Positions 37,000 through 48,047 of a DNA stretch of 64,000 bases are shown here, in pieces. Position 1 is the first letter of the stretch, and each line of letters begins with the position of its first letter. Origin of the DNA: Eledone cirrhosa (taxonomy: Eukaryota; Mollusca; Cephalopoda; Octopoda; Eledonidae); NCBI GenBank assembly GCA_964016885.1, contig OZ024742.1:5682604-5746603 (forward strand). The letters run 5' to 3'. The position numbers were made by a program, and so were the translations under genes. Below the pieces are notes generated by a model. It worked only from the letters and a program-made list of their open reading frames with translations, was not told the DNA's origin and ran no database searches.

Positions 37000-39900
37000 T
37001 GTCAGTAGCTCCAGTGTGGTATGTCAGTAGCTCCAGTGTGGTATGTCAGTATCTCCAGTGTGGTATGTCAGTAGCTCCAGTGTGGTGTGTCAGTATCTCC
37101 AGTGTGTGGTATGTCAGAAGCTCCAGTGTGGTATGTCAGTATCTCCAGTGTGTGGTATGTCAGTATCTCCAGTGTGGTATGTCAGTAGCTCCAGTGTGGT
37201 ATGTCAGTAGCTCCAGTGTGTTATGTAAGTAGCTCCAGTGTGGTATGTCAGTAGCTCCAGTGTGTTATGTCAGTATCTGCAGTGTGGTATGTCTGTATCT
37301 CCAGTGTGGTATGTCAGTAGCTCCAGTGTGGTATGTCAGTAGCTCCAGTGTGTGGTATGTCAGAAGCTCCAGTGTGGTATGTCAGTATCACCAGTGTGTG
37401 GTATGTCAGAAGCTCCAGTGTGGTATGTCAGTATCTCCAGTGTGGTATGTCAGTAGCTCCAGTGTGGTATGTCAGTAGCTCCAGTGTGGTATGTCAGTAA
37501 CTCCAGTGTGGTATGTCAGTAGCTCCAGTGTGGTATGTCAGTATCTCCAGTGTGGTATGTCAGTAGCTCCAGTGTGGTATGTCAGTAGCTCCAGTGTGGT
37601 ATGTCAGTAACTCCAGTGTGGTATGTCAGTAGCTCCAGTGTGGTATGTCAGTATCTCCAGTGTGGTATGTCAGTATCTCCAGTGTGGTATGTCAGTATCT
37701 CCAGTGTGGTATGTCAGTAGCTCCAGTGTGGTATGTCAGTAGCTCCAGTGTGGTATGTCAGTATCACCAGTGTGGTATGTCAGTAGCTCCAGTGTGGTAT
37801 GTCAGTATCACCAGTGTGTGGTATGTCAGTATCTCCAGTGTGGTATGTCAGTAGCTCCAGTGTGGTATGTCAGTATCTCCAGTGTGGTATGTCAGTAGCT
37901 CCAGTGTGGTATGTCAGTATCACCAGTGTGTGGTATGTCAGTATCTCCAGTGTGGTATGTCAGTAGCTCCAGTGTGGTATGTCAGTAGCTCCAGTGTGGT
38001 ATGTCAGTAGCTCCAGTGTGGTATGTCAGTAGCTCCAGTGTGGTATGTCAGTATCTCTAGTGTGGTATGTCAGTAGCTCCAGTGTGGTATGTCAGTAGCT
38101 CCAGTGTGGTGTGTCAGTATCTCCAGTGTGGTATGTCAGTATCTCTAGTGTGGTATGTCAGTAGCTCCAGTGTGGTATGTCATTAGCTCCAGTGTGGTAT
38201 GTCAGTAGCTCCAGTGTGGTATGTCAGTAGCTCCAGTGTGGTATGTCAGTAGCTCCAGTGTGGTATGTCAGTAGCTCCAGTGTGGTATGTCAGTATCTCT
38301 AGTGTGGTATGTCAGTATCTCTAGTGTGGTATGTCAGTAGCTCCAGTGTGGTATGTCAGTAGCTCCAGTGTGGTATGTCAGTAGCTCCAGTGTGGTATGT
38401 CAGTAGCTCCAGTGTGGTATGTCAGTAGCTCCAGTGTGGTATGTCAGTAGCTCCAGTGTGGTATGTCAGTATCTCCAGTGTGGTATGTCAGTAGCTCCAG
38501 TGTGGTATGTCAGTAGCTCCAGTGTGGTATGTCAGTATCTCCAGTGTGGTATGTCAGTAGCTCCAGTGTGGTGTGCCAGTATCTCCAGTGTGTGGTATGT
38601 CAGAAGCTCCAGTGTGGTATGTCAGTATCTCCAGTGTGTGGTATGTCAGTATCTCCAGTGTGGTATGTCAGTAGCTCCAGTGTGGTATGTCAGTAGCTCC
38701 AGTGTGTTATGTAAGTAGCTCCAGTGTGGTATGTCAGTAGCTCCAGTGTGTTATGTCAGTATCTGCAGTGTGGTATGTCTGTATCTCCAGTGTGGTATGT
38801 CAGTAGCTCCAGTGTGGTATGTCAGTAGCTCCAGTGTGTGGTATGTCAGAAGCTCCAGTGTGGTATGTCAGTATCACCAGTGTGTGGTATGTCAGAAGCT
38901 CCAGTGTGGTATGTCAGTATCTCCAGTGTGGTATGTCAGTAGCTCCAGTGTGGTATGTCAGTAGCTCCAGTGTGGTATGTCAGTAACTCCAGTGTGGTAT
39001 GTCAGTAGCTCCAGTGTGGTATGTCAGTATCTCCAGTGTGGTATGTCAGTAGCTCCAGTGTGGTATGTCAGTAGCTCCAGTGTGGTATGTCAGTAGCTCC
39101 AGTGTGGTATGTCAGTAGCTCCAGTGTGGTATGTCAGTAACTCCAGTGTGGTATGTCAGAAGCTCCAGTGTGGTATGTCAGTATCTCCAGTGTGGTATGT
39201 CAGTATCTCCAGTGTGGTATGTCAGTAGCTCCAGTGTGGTATGTCAGTATCACCAGTGTGTGGTATGTCAGTATCTCCAGTGTGGTATGTCAGTAGCTCC
39301 AGTGTGGTATGTCAGTAGCTCCAGTGTGGTATGTCAGTAGCTCCAGTGTGGTATGTCAGTAGCTCCAGTGTGGTATGTCAGTATCTCTAGTGTGGTATGT
39401 CAGTAGCTCCAGTGTGGTATGTCAGTAGCTCCAGTGTGGTATGTCAGTATCTCTAGTGTGGTATGTCAGTATCTCTAGTGTGGTATGTCAGTAGCTCCAG
39501 TGTGGTATGTCATTAGCTCCAGTGTGGTATGTCAGTAGCTCCAGTGTGGTATGTCAGTAGCTCCAGTGTGGTATGTCAGTAGCTCCAGTGTGGTATGTCA
39601 GTAGCTCCAGTGTGGTATGTCAGTATCTCTAGTGTGGTATGTCAGTATCTCTAGTGTGGTATGTCAGTAGCTCCAGTGTGGTATGTCAGTAGCTCCAGTG
39701 TGGTATGTCAGTAGCTCCAGTGTGGTATGTCAGTAGCTCCAGTGTGGTATGTCAGTAGCTCCAGTGTGGTATGTCAGTAGCTCCAGTGTGGTATGTCAGT
39801 AACTCCAGTGTGGTATGTCAGTAGCTCCAGTGTGGTATGTCAGTATCTCTAGTGTGGTATGTCAGTAGCTCCAGTGTGGTATGTCAGTAGCTCCAGTGTG
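37000..39900 (+). repeat. 1,486-bp duplication in the array
   Basis: Rare units, such as the one carrying GTATCTGCAG followed by GTCTGTATCT, occur at 37272 and 38758. The whole string from 37245 reappears at 38731, an offset of 1,486 bp. The copies differ by small changes, for example a GTGTGCCAG unit near 38571 only in the second. Confidence 0.8.
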
Positions 39901-42797
39901 GTATGTCAGTAGCTCCAGTGTGGTATGTCAGTATCTCCAGTGTGGTATGTCAGTAGCTCCAGTGTGGTATGTCAGTAGCTCCAGTGTGGTATGTCAGTAT
40001 CTCCAGTGTGGTATGTCAGTAGCTCCAGTGTGGTATGTCAGTAGTTCCAGTGTGGTATGTCAGTAGCTCCAGTGTGGTATGTCAGTAGTTCCAGTGTGGT
40101 ATGTCAGTAGCTCCAGTGTGGTATGTCAGTATCTCCAGTGTGGTATGTCAGTAGCTCCAGTGTGGTATGTCAGTATCTCCAGTGTGGTATGTCAGTAACT
40201 CCAGTGCGGTATGTCAGTAGCTCCAGTGTGGTATGTCAGTAGCTCCAGTGTGGTATGTCAGTATCTCCAGTGTGTGGTATGTCAGTATCTCCAGTGTGGT
40301 ATGTCAGTAGCTCCAGTGTGGTATGTCAGTATCTCCAGTGTGTGGTATGTCAGTATCTCCAGTGTGGTATGTCAGTAGCTCCAGTGTGGTATGTCAGTAG
40401 CTCCAGTGTGGTATGTCAGTAGCTCCAGTGTGGTATGTCAGTAGCTCCAGTGTGGTATGTCAGTATCTCCAGTGTGTGGTATGTCAGTATCTCCAGTGTG
40501 GTATGTCAGTAGCTCCAGTGTGGTATGTCAGTAGCTCCAGTGTGGTATGTCAGTAGCTCCAGTGCGGTATGTCAGTAGCTCCAGTGTGGTATGTCAGTAG
40601 CTCCAGTGTGGTATGTCAGTAGCTCCAGTGTGGTATGTCAGTAGCTCCAGTGTGGTATGTCAGTAGCTCCAGTGTGGTATGTCAGTATCTCCAGTGTGTG
40701 GTATGTCAGTAGCTCCAGTGTGGTATGTCAGTAGCTTCAGTGTGGTATGTCAGTAGCTCCAGTGTGGTATGTCAGTAGCTCCAGTGTGGTATGTCATTAG
40801 CTCCAGTGTGGTATGTCAGTAACTCCAGTGTGGTATGTCAGTAGCTCCAGTGTGGTATGTCAGTAGCTCCAGTGTGGTATGTCAGTATCTCCAGTGTGTG
40901 GTATGTCAGAAGCTCCAGTGTGGTATGTCAGTAGCTCCAGTGTGGTATGTCAGTATCTCCAGTGTGGTATGTCAGTAGCTCCAGTGTGGTATGTCAGTAG
41001 CTCCAGTGTGGTATGTCAGTAGCTCCAGTGTGTGGTATGTCAGAAGCTCCAGTGTGGTATGTCAGTAGCTCCAGTGTGGTATGTCAGTATCTCCAGTGTG
41101 GTATGTCAGTAGCTCCAGTGTGGTATGTCAGTATCTCCAGTGTGGTATGTCAGTAGCTCCAGTGTGGTATGTCAGTAGCTCCAGTGTGGTATGTCAGTAT
41201 CTCCAGTGTGGTATGTCAGTAGCTCCAGTGTGGTATGTCAGTATCTCCAGTGTGGTATGTCAGTAGCTCCAGTGTGGTATGTCAGTATCTCCAGTGTGTG
41301 GTATGTCAGAAGCTCCAGTGTGGTATGTCAGAAGCTCCAGTGTGGTATGTCAGTAGCACCAGTGTGTGGTATGTCAGTAGCTCCAGTGTGGTATGTCAGT
41401 AGCTCCAGTGTGGTATGTCAGTAACTCCAGTGTGGTATGTCATTAGCTCCAGTGTGGTATGTCAGTATCTCCAGTGTGGTATGTCAGTATCTCCAGTGTG
41501 GTATGTCAGTATCTCCAGTGTGGTATGTCAGTATCTCCAGTGTGGTATGTCAGTAGCTCCAGTGTGGTATGTCAGTAGCTCCAGTGTGTTATGTCAGTAT
41601 CTCCAGTGTGGTATGTCAGTATCTCCAGTGTGGTATGTCAGTAGCTCCAGTGTGGTATGTCAGTAGCTCCAGTGTGTTATGTCAGTATCTCCAGTGTGGT
41701 ATGTCAGTATCTCCAGTGTGGTATGTCAGTATCTCCAGTGTGGTATGTCAGTATCTCCAGTGTGGTATGTCATTAGCTCCAGTGTGGTATGTCAGTATCT
41801 CCAGTGTGTGGTATGTCAGAAGCTCCAGTGTGGTATGTCAGAAGCTCCAGTGTGGTATGTCAGTAGCACCAGTGTGTGGTATGTCAGTAGCTCCAGTGTG
41901 GTATGTCAGTAGCTCCAGTGTGGTATGTCAGTAACTCCAGTGTGGTATGTCATTAGCTCCAGTGTGGTATGTCAGTATCTCCAGTGTGGTATGTCAGTAT
42001 CTCCAGTGTGGTATGTCAGTATCTCCAGTGTGGTATGTCAGTATCTCCAGTGTGGTATGTCAGTATCTCCAGTGTGGTATGTCAGTAGCTCCAGTGTGGT
42101 ATGTCAGTAGCTCCAGTGTGTTATGTCAGTATCTCCAGTGTGGTATGTCAGTATCTCCAGTGTAGTATGTCAGTAGCTCCAGTGTGGTATGTCAGTAGCT
42201 CCAGTGTGTTATGTCAGTATCTCCAGTGTGGTATGTCAGTATCTCCAGTGTGGTATGTCAGTATCTCCAGTGTGGTATGTCAGTATCTCCAGTGTGGTAT
42301 GTCATTAGCTCCAGTGTGGTATGTCAGTATCTCCAGTGTGTGGTATGTCAGTATCTCCAGTGTGGTATGTCAGTAACTCCAGTGTGGTATGTCAGTAGCT
42401 CCAGTGTGGTATGTCAGTATCTCCAGTGTGGTATGTCAGTATCTCCAGTGTGGTATGTCATTAGCTCCAGTGTGGTATGTCAGTATCTCCAGTGTGTGGT
42501 ATGTCAGTATCTCCAGTGTGGTATGTCAGTAACTCCAGTGTGGTATGTCAGTAGCTCCAGTGTGGTATGTCAGTAGCTCCAGTGTGGTATGTCAGTATCT
42601 CCAGTGTGTGGTATGTCAGTAGCTCCAGTGTGGTATGTCAGTAGCTCCAGTGTGGTATGTCATTAGCTCCAGTGTGGTATGTCAGTATCTCCAGTGTGGT
42701 ATGTCAGTAGCTCCAGTGTGGTATGTCAGTAGCTCCAGTGTGGTATGTCATTAGCTCCAGTGTGGTATGTCAGTAGCTCCAGTGTGTGGTATGTCAC

Positions 42798-42878
42798 ATA
42801 TCACTGGTATTTTGGTCTGAGATATTTTGCTACTGTTAGTAAGACACTATTAAAATAAATCTTGCTAAATGTCTGTTT
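42798..42878. other. Right flank of the array
   Basis: This is unique AT-rich sequence joining the last satellite unit to the pyrimidine tract. I see no gene, target-site duplication or transposon end at the junction. Confidence 0.6.
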
Positions 42879-43155
42879 CTCTCTCTCTCTCTCCCTTATT
42901 CTGTTCCCACTCTCTGTCTCCCCGCTCTCTCTATTCTCTCCCTCACTCTGTCCCCGCTCTCCCTCCCCCTCTCTCTCTGTCCTCTCCCTCACTCTGTCCT
43001 CCTCTCATTCTCTGTTCTCTTCCTCACTCTGCCCTCTCTCTCAGTTCTCTCCCTCACCGCCCCTCACTCTGTCGCCACCCCGTCTCCCCCTCTCTCTCTC
43101 ACCAAACTCTCCCTATTCTCTCCCTCACACTTCCCCACCCCCTCTCTCTGTTGGC
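42879..43155 (+). repeat. Polypyrimidine CT-rich tract
   Basis: About 275 bp of almost pure C and T, with an imperfect short period built on CTCTCCCTCACTCTGTC. Open frames across it on both strands are low-complexity and are not called as genes. The tract is mirror-symmetric enough in composition to allow triplex DNA. Confidence 0.9.
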
Positions 43156-43689
43156 ACTAATGGGTTTTACTGAGTCTAGAAACACATGTGAAAAACAGAG
43201 CACTAATAAGTTTCGTTGAATCATTTTGTGATGGCAGATGACGGTATTAATGGATTCGGTAAATTTAGATTTGACTTTGTCAACACATGAATTATATTGA
43301 TAAAAAACGATAGAAGTTTTAAAAAAAACCAGAGTGGGAAGGAAAAAAGTTAGAAAACAAACAACAAAATATAGTAAACTGAATTTGAACAGATTTGTTT
43401 TAGAGATAAAAACGAGAACAAAAGTCAGACAATAACGAAAGGAAAATATCGAAGATGCTTACACAAGTTAAACTTAGCAAAAACCAAAGAGAATTGATAT
43501 ATCAGATAATTATGGTATAGTAATAAAATATAGAAACATTGTAACATAGTTAAAATATGAAATAATTTCTCCTCGTTCAAAAACCTCAGAATGTTGAACA
43601 TAAAATAAAAGGAGAAAAATATAAAAAATAAAAGACAAGAAATATAAATATGAATATGTAGATAGTAATTTTTAATTAAAGGAGTAATT
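43156..43689. other. AT-rich spacer with no gene
   Basis: A-rich sequence with many short stops in all frames. I see no ORF, RNA gene or transposon end. Confidence 0.6.
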
Positions 43690-43824
43690 AGGGTGGATTT
43701 GCAAAATTGTTAAAGTGTCTTACAAAATGACTTGTGGTCTTTGTGGTGCATCTTTACGTTCTGCGTTCAAATCTTGCCTGGAGCATATTTGTTGTAGTTT
43801 TCTATTTCCGGAAATAACAATAAC
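43690..43824 (+). mobile_element. tRNA-derived SINE, degraded
   Basis: The stretch has a Pol III B-box, GTTCAAATC, at 43765-43773, preceded at tRNA-like distance by a degraded A-box region and by TTTACGTTCTGC. From memory this resembles the tRNA-related head of octopus SINEs. Sequence after the B-box is short and ends in an AAT tract, so the tail is truncated or diverged. It lies tail to tail with the minus-strand LINE that follows. Confidence 0.5.
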
Positions 43825-43848
43825 AATAATAATAATAATAATAATAAT
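43825..43848 (+). repeat. (AAT)n tract
   Basis: About eight AAT copies lie between the SINE tail and the 3' end of the minus-strand LINE. On the minus strand they form the ATT tail of the LINE. Confidence 0.9.
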
Positions 43849-44135
43849 GATTTCTTTATTGGCCACAAGGGCTGACATCAAGAAAAACATCACAGACGGA
43901 ACAGGACGGTACGATGTGGGTTTTGTGCGTGTAAATATTTTTATTATTTATATAAGAAAAGAAAAAAGACATAAAACATATATATATAAACAATAAAATG
44001 AAAATTGAAACAATGAAAAATTCCCTAATAGGGGGGAAACATCCGAGGGTTACTCGTGGCGAAAACCACACAAAAGACCACGGCCACCCTGACCACCAGG
44101 GCAAGCGCCCTCTCTCAATTTTTCCATCTCTCAAA
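43849..44135 (-). other. LINE copy 1 3' UTR
   Basis: Downstream of the ORF2 stop on the minus strand is a short CCCTG/CAGGG hairpin that is also present in copy 2, then AT-rich sequence. The extreme end reads CCCTTGTGGCCAATAAAG, then a short run and ATT repeats. AATAAA is a plausible polyadenylation signal. The end is close to the copy 2 end, so it is likely what the element's own RT recognises. Confidence 0.6.
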
Positions 44136-47100
44136 CTACAGACGTATATTCAGAGCGGTCCCGTTCACTCGGACCATTCTCGCTACATTCACCCACCTTT
44201 CAACAAACTTGCTACAAAGCACCACTTGCCTCTCCACCCTGATTTTCCTCTTCAAGTGAAACTTGAAAAAGTTAATTAGGGATTCGCCGAAGAGGAAAGT
44301 GTCTGTCTTTAACCCTTTTAACCTTGTCCACCACAAATCTCTTTCGCTATGGTCACCAGGCAGATGAAAACCGCCTGCCCTTCCTCCTCAAAGGAAGACG
44401 GCGAGACCATCTGCACAATGGACTCAGTCGACAACCGGATCAGTCCCACACGCGACAGCAACTGTTCGCCATAGCTCCACAAGTCAGCAATGCTCGGACA
44501 CTGAACGAGTGCGTGCACAACGGTTTCGTCGCTATGCGCGCATCACGGACAGGCTCGGCTGACGGCACTTCCGTGCCTGTAGAGCTTATCTCGAACCGGC
44601 AGCGCTCCCCGGTAGCACTGCCAGGCCAGGGATTTTTGGAAGTTATCCATAGGCCCCGGGCTGAAAGTTCTCCGGAAGAGAGCAAGCAGCTGATCTTCTT
44701 CGACGCCCAGGATCTCTCCGAGAACGTCGTCGCTCTTCCCCTCCACTAGTCCTCTATAGAACGCCGAGGTGGATGTTCCACCGATACTGGTGCCCAACTG
44801 GGAGAGGGCAGCGAGCGCCTGGAGACATTCCACTTTCCAAGTGCTATCCCTCGATCTTTTTCTGACCCAGGACTGCAGCTCCGTCAAGGAGACGAGCTGT
44901 GGGAAAATGTGCCTGGCGAACGGCGACCACACCCGTTCACCATCAAGGAAGCACCAGAGATGTCGCAGCCTCAGCGCATGTTTGCGCATCATCAGCCATG
45001 GCATGCCCAGTCCTCCACGCAACGGGTGTTGACAGCAGATGGATCGTCTGACCATGGGAGCGCATCCCTTCCACAAAAAGCGGAAGAGGAGGCGCTCCAT
45101 TTTGGTGAGAGTTGGGCTGGAGCAAAGGACGACGGTGAGGCGGTAGCAGATGACGGATGCGATGTACGCATTCGCCACTTCCGCCCCGCCTTTCAGGGAC
45201 AGCCTCCTCTCAGCCCATTTCTGGGTGAGGGAGGCCACCCTGCTCATCACCTCGTTCCAGTATTTCTCCATCTGGAGGTCCGGTCCGAACCAGACCCCGA
45301 GCAATTTAACCGGTCCGTCCGTCCAACGCCCCACGACGCTGTCGGACGGTATGGACTTGCCTCTCCAGGTGCCTAGCTGCAAGCCCACCGACTTTTCCTG
45401 GTTTATCTTTGCTCCTGTCACCGTTTCGTATTCCTTGAGAGCGGTGCAGAGCATCTGGACGTGTCTGGTGCTCGACACCACCACGGTGACGTCGTCAGCG
45501 TAAGCCGACTCGGATTTCCCGCATCCTAGTTCGCGTGGGACGCCCCTCATCGCCCCCAGTTTGTGCAGTAACGGCTCGAAAGCCAATACGTACAAGAGGG
45601 ACGAGAGGGGACAACCCTGGCGGACTGAGCGCATGATGCTGAACGGCTGCGACAGGTGACCGTTCACCCTCACAACTGAGCAGATGTCGCTGTACATTGC
45701 TGCGATCCAACGCCTGAAAACGGGCCCGAAACCGGCTGCCTCGAGGACCGCCGCCAGGTACCGATGGTCGACCCTATCGAATGCTTTGGATTGATCCAAG
45801 TTGATCAGGGCCCCACTCTTGCCAGGTTCCTTAACCACCCTCTCTATGATGTATCGCATGAGGTGGAGGTTGTCGTGTATGGATCTGTCCGGGATGGCGC
45901 ATGTCTGCGCCTCTCCCACCAGACCCTCGACGACAAGCGCCAACCTCGTTGCTAACACCTTGGCCAAAATCTTGAACTCTGCGTTTAGCAGGGTTATGGG
46001 CCTGAAATTATCAATAACATCCCCCTTGTTCGGGTCTTTTCTCAGCAGCGCCACTGCTCCCCGGCCCCAAAAACTGGGAATGCTCCCGTTCTGCTGCCAG
46101 TTGCAGTAGACGTCTGCCAAGAGGTCACCGAACAAGTCTGGCATAAATGCATAAAGCTCGTAGGGCAGACCATCTAAACCTGGCGATTTACCTCTTGTGC
46201 AGTTAGCCATCGCTTCCCGTATTTCACCGGCTGTTATTGGCTCTTCGCAACACTGTGCTGTGGTCGTCGAGAGCCGAGGCAGTCCGTCGAGGTATGCACT
46301 GAAGTCCATGTCCCGATCCGGGCCGCCGCCGCTCCCGAACAGTTCAGCAAAGTGCTGCTGAAAAGCTTCATACATCCGCTCGGGTTCGAGCATCACGCAC
46401 CCGTTTTGGTCAGACAAAGACCGAATTGTGGCTTTATTGCCACGTCGCGCCTCTGCCACCCAGGCCCATTGGACGGCTTTTGTCCCCTCATGTTTCAGAG
46501 CACGCGCTCTAGCTCTGACAACACAGCCTCCGTGTTTTGCGTTGAAGTCAATCTCGCCGCAAGCACGTCGATTGCGATGCCTGTCCTAAACGCCTCTTCT
46601 AGCTTTCTGACTAGCTCTCCCTCTACTCTATTTTCCTCTATCACTAGTCCTTTGCTAAACCTAATCGACTCTACTTTAATTGCCCTTTTCAGGGCGAACC
46701 ACCACCTGTTGTTGACGACCGCTCCCGTCAACGCCCGGTTAACTAATACGCTAATCCGGTCACTGTAGGTCTTACGCGCCGGGAAAGACGCGTTCAGCTT
46801 CCAGTAACCAGGCCCTTGTCTATGAAATCTGTCTATGTCGATCTCACAGATCACAAATTTGTGGTCTGTGTAGTCGACTATTTTAAATTGTGGACAACTT
46901 ATACTAGCCTTATCTAGTTCCCTGCAGAATACCCTATCTAGATACGATCTGGATGACCCGATGCGGTTTGTCCATGTCCACATTGGCACATTCGGGTGAT
47001 CCAGTCGATACCTGTCAGACAGTTCAAAACGTCTGAGCAGGTTGGTGAGGCTCTTGCACCCTCCTCCCCTATCCACTAGCCCTACACGATCCCAGCGTCC

Positions 47101-47577
47101 ATCCAAGATACCGTTCCAGTCGCCCACTAACACTAAAGAGCGGGACGTTCCAAGAAAGGTCTCTAGACGTTTGAAGAAATCAGGCCGTCCTGCCCCTGTT
47201 GGGGCGTAGACGGCTACTAGCCTGAAAGCATTGCCTTCGCTGCCGGTCACGTCCAGCACCACCGACTTACCTTCTGGGTCCAGGAAGATGGCCCGTATCG
47301 CGAGATCCAAGTCTCTCCGAAAAAGGACGGCAACCCCTCCCCCCGATCCTGGACGGCTGGGAGATGCGTATACATCGTAGCCGCCGAAGATCGGTGCGAA
47401 GGCCCGTGCCTCGGAGATTCTGGTTTCACTGATGGCCACCACATCTATGTTTAGTGACCTGAGGTCATTGAGAAGGTGACCCTGCTTCCAAGATGACTCC
47501 AGGCCACGTACATTTATACTGTCTATTCTGAGTACAGCCATGTTGGATGAGAAACGGGGCAAATGAGAAAGGGTCAC
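44136..47577 (-). pseudogene. LINE copy 1 ORF2 (endonuclease-RT), broken
   Basis: The endonuclease part (47577-46495) contains GDWNGILD and TDHKF, typical of apurinic-type endonucleases. The likely start is the ATG at about 47540, because the frame's first codon is GTG. The RT part (46459-44543, 638 aa) has NFRPITLLN, LDQSKAFD (D222), RQGCPLSSLLY and YADD at residues 320-323. The tail (44543-44136) has the C-X2-C-X8-H-X4-C finger. Three lesions are visible against copy 2: a 13-nt deletion near 46545, a TGA at 44543-44545 where copy 2 has AGA, and a 1-nt deletion near 44334. The protein would nick DNA and copy the element RNA at the nick; this copy cannot make it whole. Confidence 0.85.
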
Positions 47578-48047
47578 TTACCTTGTTCGTGTGGTGAAGG
47601 GACAGTAGAACCGTCCCTTTCGCTGGTCATGGGTGTTTCCAAGAGGATGTCAGTGTATATCCTCTTGGTAACCGTCCCTCTGAAGTCTCCAACTGCGTTG
47701 GGGAATTTTTGTTTTAAAGGTTTATATTGTTCTATTGAGATTTCGATGATGCTTATGTTTGTCGGGAGAGTTCTTGGTGTTGGTGGGGTGTAGTAATTTT
47801 TTTCTGTGATGTCTGTGTGCTGCTTTATATATTTTATGAGTTCTTTTTTTGCTATGTTTATGGCTGTGTACTTTTTGGGGGGAGGGGTGATGTGGTTGTT
47901 GTTGTCAGTAGTGCTTGTGGTGGTGATGGTGGTGGTGTTGCTGCAAGTTTCCTTGCTGCCTTTACCCCTCTTTGTATGCCTTCGCTTTTGGAGTGTGAAT
48001 CTAAGGGTTTTTTTGTTTTTTGTGTTTTGTGGCAGACTGTTTGCCAC
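47574..48047 (-). CDS. Middle ORF of LINE copy 1
   Basis: The open frame codes for 157 aa between ORF1 and ORF2. It lies in the -1 frame relative to the ORF1 tail and begins with GTG, and the only ATG lies near its C-terminal end, so ordinary initiation is unlikely. The N-terminal part is lysine- and threonine-rich. The core (about residues 55-157) matches the same ORF of copy 2, including ITEKNY, LKQKFP, GDFR, KRIYTDIL and a TSERDG motif. Its stop overlaps the start of the open ORF2 frame by GTGA. Function is unknown. An in-frame A7 run at 48014-48008 of the ORF1 tail is a possible -1 slip site. Confidence 0.55.
   Translation of the reverse strand: MANSLPQNTKNKKTLRFTLQKRRHTKRGKGSKETCSNTTTITTTSTTDNNNHITPPPKKYTAINIAKKELIKYIKQHTDITEKNYYTPPTPRTLPTNISIIEISIEQYKPLKQKFPNAVGDFRGTVTKRIYTDILLETPMTSERDGSTVPSPHEQGK

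Larger units (their letters stand above)
1..42797 (+). repeat. Giant 22/24-bp minisatellite array
   Basis: The sequence is continuous tandem repeats with no interruption. Each unit is CTCCAGTGTG, an optional extra TG, then GTRTGTCAG, then a variable triplet (TAG, TAA, AAG or TAT). Units are therefore 22 bp or 24 bp. At an average near 22.6 bp the array holds about 1,900 units, which is an estimate from length and not a count. The array runs off the left edge of the window and ends cleanly at about 42797, where the last unit runs into unrelated AT-rich sequence. The plus strand is rich in G and T. No transposon, gene or unrelated spacer lies inside. It could be heterochromatic satellite or a very large hypervariable minisatellite; the sequence alone does not say which. 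Confidence 0.98.
21500..42797 (+). repeat. Right array domain (GTATGTCAG-rich units)
   Basis: From about 21.5 kb nearly all units carry GTATGTCAG, most are 22 bp, and the variable triplet is mainly TAG or TAT. A marker variant with GTCTCTCCAGAG appears first near 21590 and recurs near 22010, 23070, 30755, 33430 and 34085. A related GACTCTCCAGA form occurs near 22303, 22370, 22460 and 26490. Other local variants are GTTATGTAAG and GTCATTAG. The right end is at about 42797. Confidence 0.9.

Noticed and set aside
1..42797. CRISPR-like array of short regular repeats
   Set aside because: Repeats are directly adjacent with no unique spacers, and the rest of the window is eukaryotic retroelements.
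1..42797. Telomeric repeat
   Set aside because: No TTAGGG-type units occur; the unit is 22-24 bp.
42862..43219. Serine/leucine/proline-rich frames of 103 and 116 aa
   Set aside because: They cross the pyrimidine tract in two frames at once; only composition keeps them open.
44324..46109. Plus-strand frames of 87-155 aa across LINE copy 1
   Set aside because: They are antisense shadows of the ORF2 RT region, whose minus-strand motifs are clear.
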